Below are positions 4,637 to 7,216 of a stretch of 7,216 nucleotides of DNA, piece after piece. The DNA lies in contig JAFTXF010000081.1 of the NCBI GenBank assembly GCA_017461685.1, forward strand, positions 1 to 7,216. The letters are read 5' to 3'. Under the pieces are notes generated by a model that was given only the letters and a program-made list of their open reading frames with translations, ran no database searches and had not been told where the DNA came from. The position numbers and the translations under genes were made by a program. Source of the stretch: Lachnospiraceae bacterium (GTDB lineage: Bacteria; Bacillota; Clostridia; Lachnospirales; Lachnospiraceae). Positions within the stretch are counted from its first letter, which is position 1, and each line of letters begins with the position of its first letter.

Positions 4637-7216
4637 CTCCTGCTCCATGCGCTCCAGAACCTCTTCGCAGGCTCCGAGAATAATCTGCGCGTCCTTTTCC
4701 ACCATTCCGGTCAGTGTACACCTGTAGGTAAAAGTCGGATTACCCATTGGTGCGAAGGTCATGCTGCCTTTAAAAGACTTCACAAAAGCAGGTATCAGGT
4801 CCGGATTGATGTGTGCATCCGGGCGCACCACGAACTGAATGCGGTCCTTGATGCTGCGGACATCTGTCATATACATGCGGTGGGCACGCACACGCAAGAG
4901 GTTAATACGCAGCAGATTATCAACAGGGGTAGGCACATTACCGAAGCGGTCCTGAAGTTCCTGCAGCATATCTTCCTTCTCTGCCGGAGTTTCCACGCCT
5001 GCGATGCGCTTGTAAATGTCTAATTTCTGCACTTCGTTCAAAATATATTCCGCCGGAATAAAGGCGTCGGCACTGACATCCACCTTGGTATCGAAATCAA
5101 CTGCTACTTTTTTGCCCTGAGCAGTCATGACAGCCTGATTAAGCATCTTGCAATACATGTCATACCCGACTGCCTCCATATGTCCGTGCTGTGCCTTGCC
5201 AAGTAAATTACCGGCACCGCGAATTTCCAGGTCACGCATGGCAATCTTAAAACCGCTGCCCAAATCCGTAAATTCCTTAATAGCCTGAAGGCGCTTTTCC
5301 GCTACTTCCTTCAGCAATTTACCGCGCTTATACATCATAAAAGCATAAGCAGTACGGTTCGAACGTCCTACACGCCCACGGAGCTGATACAGCTGGCTCA
5401 GTCCCAAACTGTCCGCATCGTGAATAATCATGGTATTGGCGTTGGATATATCCATACCGGTCTCAATAATCGTAGTGGACACCAGCACGTCAATGTCACC
5501 ATTTACAAAATCATACATAATGCGCTCTAACTCGTGCTCCTTCATCTGGCCGTGGGCAAAGCTTACCGTCGCCTCCGGCACCAGCTGCTGTACCTGCAGT
5601 GCCACCTGATCAATGTCATTTACGCGATTATATACGTAAAAAACCTGGCCTCCTCGGGTCAATTCTCTGACAATAGCCTCACGAACCATTTCGTCATTAT
5701 GTTCCATCACATAGGTCTGAATCGGCAGTCGGTCCTGAGGCGCCTCCTCCAAAAGACTCATATCGCGGACGCCGATAAGGCTCATATGCAAGGTTCGCGG
5801 GATCGGAGTAGCTGTTAAAGTCAGAACGTCTACATTTTCTTTTAGCTTCTTAATCTTCTCCTTATCGCTTACGCCAAAACGCTGCTCTTCATCGATAATT
5901 AAGAGTCCCAAATCCTTAAATTCCATATCCTTGGACAACACTCTGTGAGTACCGATGACAATATCCACAAATCCCTTTTTCAAATCTGCCAGGGTACGCT
6001 TCTGCTCAGAAGGCGTGCGGAAGCGGCACATCAGGTCCACCCTCACCGGGTATTCCTTCATGCGCTGTACAAAGGTATGATAATGTTGTTGGGCCAAAAT
6101 CGTGGTAGGTACCAGATATACTACCTGTTTGCCTTCCTGCACTGCCTTAAAGGCGGCACGGATGGCCACCTCTGTCTTGCCGTAACCTACGTCCCCGCAA
6201 ATCAGACGGTCCATAATCTTGCGGCTTTCCATGTCGCTCTTGGTAGCTTCAATGGCAGCCAGCTGGTCCGGCGTCTCCTCATAAGGAAACATCTCCTCAA
6301 ATTCCCGCTGCCACACCGTATCCGGTCCGTACTGAAAGCCCTCTGCCTGCTGCCTGTGGGCATACAATTCCACCAAATCCTTGGCAACACTTTCCACTGC
6401 CGTACGCACCTTCTGCTTGGTCTTTGCCCACTCCTTGCTGCCCAACTTACTGAGCTTCGGCGGCTTGGCATCTGCAGAACCGTATTTCTGTAAAATGTGA
6501 AGCCCCGTGGCCGGTACATATACATTACCATTGTCACGGTACGCCAGCTTAATATAATCCTTGATGATATGGTCAACCTCGACCTTCTCGATACCCTGAT
6601 ACTGACCCAGACCATAGAGCTCATGCACCACATAATCCCCTACATGCAGCTCCGCAAAGTCCTGAATCTTGGTGCCGGAAAATCCGGATTTCTTTTTCTT
6701 TTTGCGCTTCTCTGCGCCAAAAATATCGCTCTCCGCAATGACCACAAAATGTAACAACGGATATTCAAAGCCTCTGGCAACATTGCCTACAAGACACAAT
6801 ACTTCCCCTACAATGGCCTCTCTAAAAGGATCCTCACTGTAAGCTGCCGGAATATCATTGTCCCTGAGATTTTCCGCCAAACGTCTGGCTCTGGTACGGG
6901 AAGGACTTAAAAGCACCATGCGGTATTTATTCCTACGGTATTTGGCCAAGTCCTTTACTAAGGTCTCGAAGCTGTGATTGTATGGGGAAACCATCTTGGC
7001 CTCCACCTCAAAGTGCACCTTTACCGGAAATAACGAGCATTTGATTTCCATCATGGAAAGAGCCAGCACTCGCTTCCTTGCAAGCCCTGCCGCCACCTCT
7101 GCTGCAGGATATAAAAGCTTCGTCTGCCCCGGCAGGATATAGCCCTTCTCCAGACGGTTACTCATGCTGTCCTGAAATTCCAGCTCCACCGCATCCACAT
7201 GCTCCTTGATACGGAC
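4622..7216 (-). CDS. mfd: Transcription-repair coupling factor Mfd (5' end outside window)
   Basis: Mfd removes RNA polymerase stalled at DNA damage and recruits UvrA. The frame is open to the window edge: 864 residues visible, with roughly 300 N-terminal residues missing against the usual ~1150-1180. In visible numbering: the tail of the UvrB-like region with ESDIFG (162-167), a lysine-rich linker KRKKKKK (170-176), the CarD-like RNA polymerase interaction domain (HVGDYVVHELYGLGQYQGI, 191-209), Walker A GDVGYGKT (341-348), DEEQ (442-445), TATPIPRT (468-475), STTIIETGMDI (580-590) and motif VI QLRGRVGR (611-618). RecG-type translocation sequences and the C-terminal TRCF domain follow. All motor motifs are intact. 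A GTG at 7198 could be mistaken for a start, but the frame runs on upstream (VRIKEH) and the N-terminal domains must precede it. The TAA stop lies inside the outer arm of the fold-back element. Confidence 0.98.
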   Translation of the reverse strand, partial: VRIKEHVDAVELEFQDSMSNRLEKGYILPGQTKLLYPAAEVAAGLARKRVLALSMMEIKCSLFPVKVHFEVEAKMVSPYNHSFETLVKDLAKYRRNKYRMVLLSPSRTRARRLAENLRDNDIPAAYSEDPFREAIVGEVLCLVGNVARGFEYPLLHFVVIAESDIFGAEKRKKKKKSGFSGTKIQDFAELHVGDYVVHELYGLGQYQGIEKVEVDHIIKDYIKLAYRDNGNVYVPATGLHILQKYGSADAKPPKLSKLGSKEWAKTKQKVRTAVESVAKDLVELYAHRQQAEGFQYGPDTVWQREFEEMFPYEETPDQLAAIEATKSDMESRKIMDRLICGDVGYGKTEVAIRAAFKAVQEGKQVVYLVPTTILAQQHYHTFVQRMKEYPVRVDLMCRFRTPSEQKRTLADLKKGFVDIVIGTHRVLSKDMEFKDLGLLIIDEEQRFGVSDKEKIKKLKENVDVLTLTATPIPRTLHMSLIGVRDMSLLEEAPQDRLPIQTYVMEHNDEMVREAIVRELTRGGQVFYVYNRVNDIDQVALQVQQLVPEATVSFAHGQMKEHELERIMYDFVNGDIDVLVSTTIIETGMDISNANTMIIHDADSLGLSQLYQLRGRVGRSNRTAYAFMMYKRGKLLKEVAEKRLQAIKEFTDLGSGFKIAMRDLEIRGAGNLLGKAQHGHMEAVGYDMYCKMLNQAVMTAQGKKVAVDFDTKVDVSADAFIPAEYILNEVQKLDIYKRIAGVETPAEKEDMLQELQDRFGNVPTPVDNLLRINLLRVRAHRMYMTDVRSIKDRIQFVVRPDAHINPDLIPAFVKSFKGSMTFAPMGNPTFTYRCTLTGMVEKDAQIILGACEEVLERMEQEIYTV

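Noticed and set aside
5945..6493. 182-codon plus-strand ORF
   Set aside because: It is the complement of the mfd motor region. Its residue pattern is a shadow of conserved helicase codons.
7196..7198. GTG at 7198 as the start of mfd
   Set aside because: The frame continues to the window edge, and a real Mfd has about 300 more N-terminal residues.

Overview
The window looks like a piece of a Clostridia (Firmicutes) chromosome, most likely a gut Lachnospiraceae-type organism. This is inferred from consensus AGGAGG ribosome sites, a YwaC/RelP-type small alarmone synthetase, a short MntR/DtxR-type regulator, moderate base composition and a cytoplasmic pectinolysis-like propeller protein. I have no database confirmation of the taxon.

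Layout, left to right. Positions 1-393 (+) hold the C-terminal end of a protein that begins outside the window; it looks like a secreted beta-sandwich domain. Positions 394-685 form an AT-rich convergent gap. It contains a perfect 17-bp stem terminator with a T-tract, and a possible promoter in front of it that could give a ~120-nt RNA. All remaining genes are on the minus strand, in transcription order from the right edge: mfd (5' end outside the window), a (p)ppGpp synthetase of the small alarmone synthetase class, a DtxR/MntR-type metal-responsive repressor, a PHP-domain phosphoesterase, and a PL11-like beta-propeller protein with its own well-formed promoter.

The repressor and the PHP gene overlap by ATGA and are surely translated together. 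The two gaps between mfd, the synthetase and the repressor are each filled by a different fold-back element. The first (about 4376-4636) is a ~250-bp imperfect palindrome that starts on the mfd stop codon. The second (3247-3448) has 45-bp terminal inverted repeats (42/45 matching) around a structured core, and is flanked by a perfect 14-bp direct repeat that overlaps the synthetase stop codon. The second has the full signature of a MITE-like insertion with target duplication: without it, synthetase and repressor would be about 30 bp apart. These non-coding elements are the most unusual content here.

Functionally, the minus-strand genes cover transcription-coupled repair, stringent-response signalling, metal sensing and a metal-dependent hydrolase. 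The lyase-like gene is probably a separate transcription unit. No defence system, CRISPR array, tRNA or rRNA is visible.
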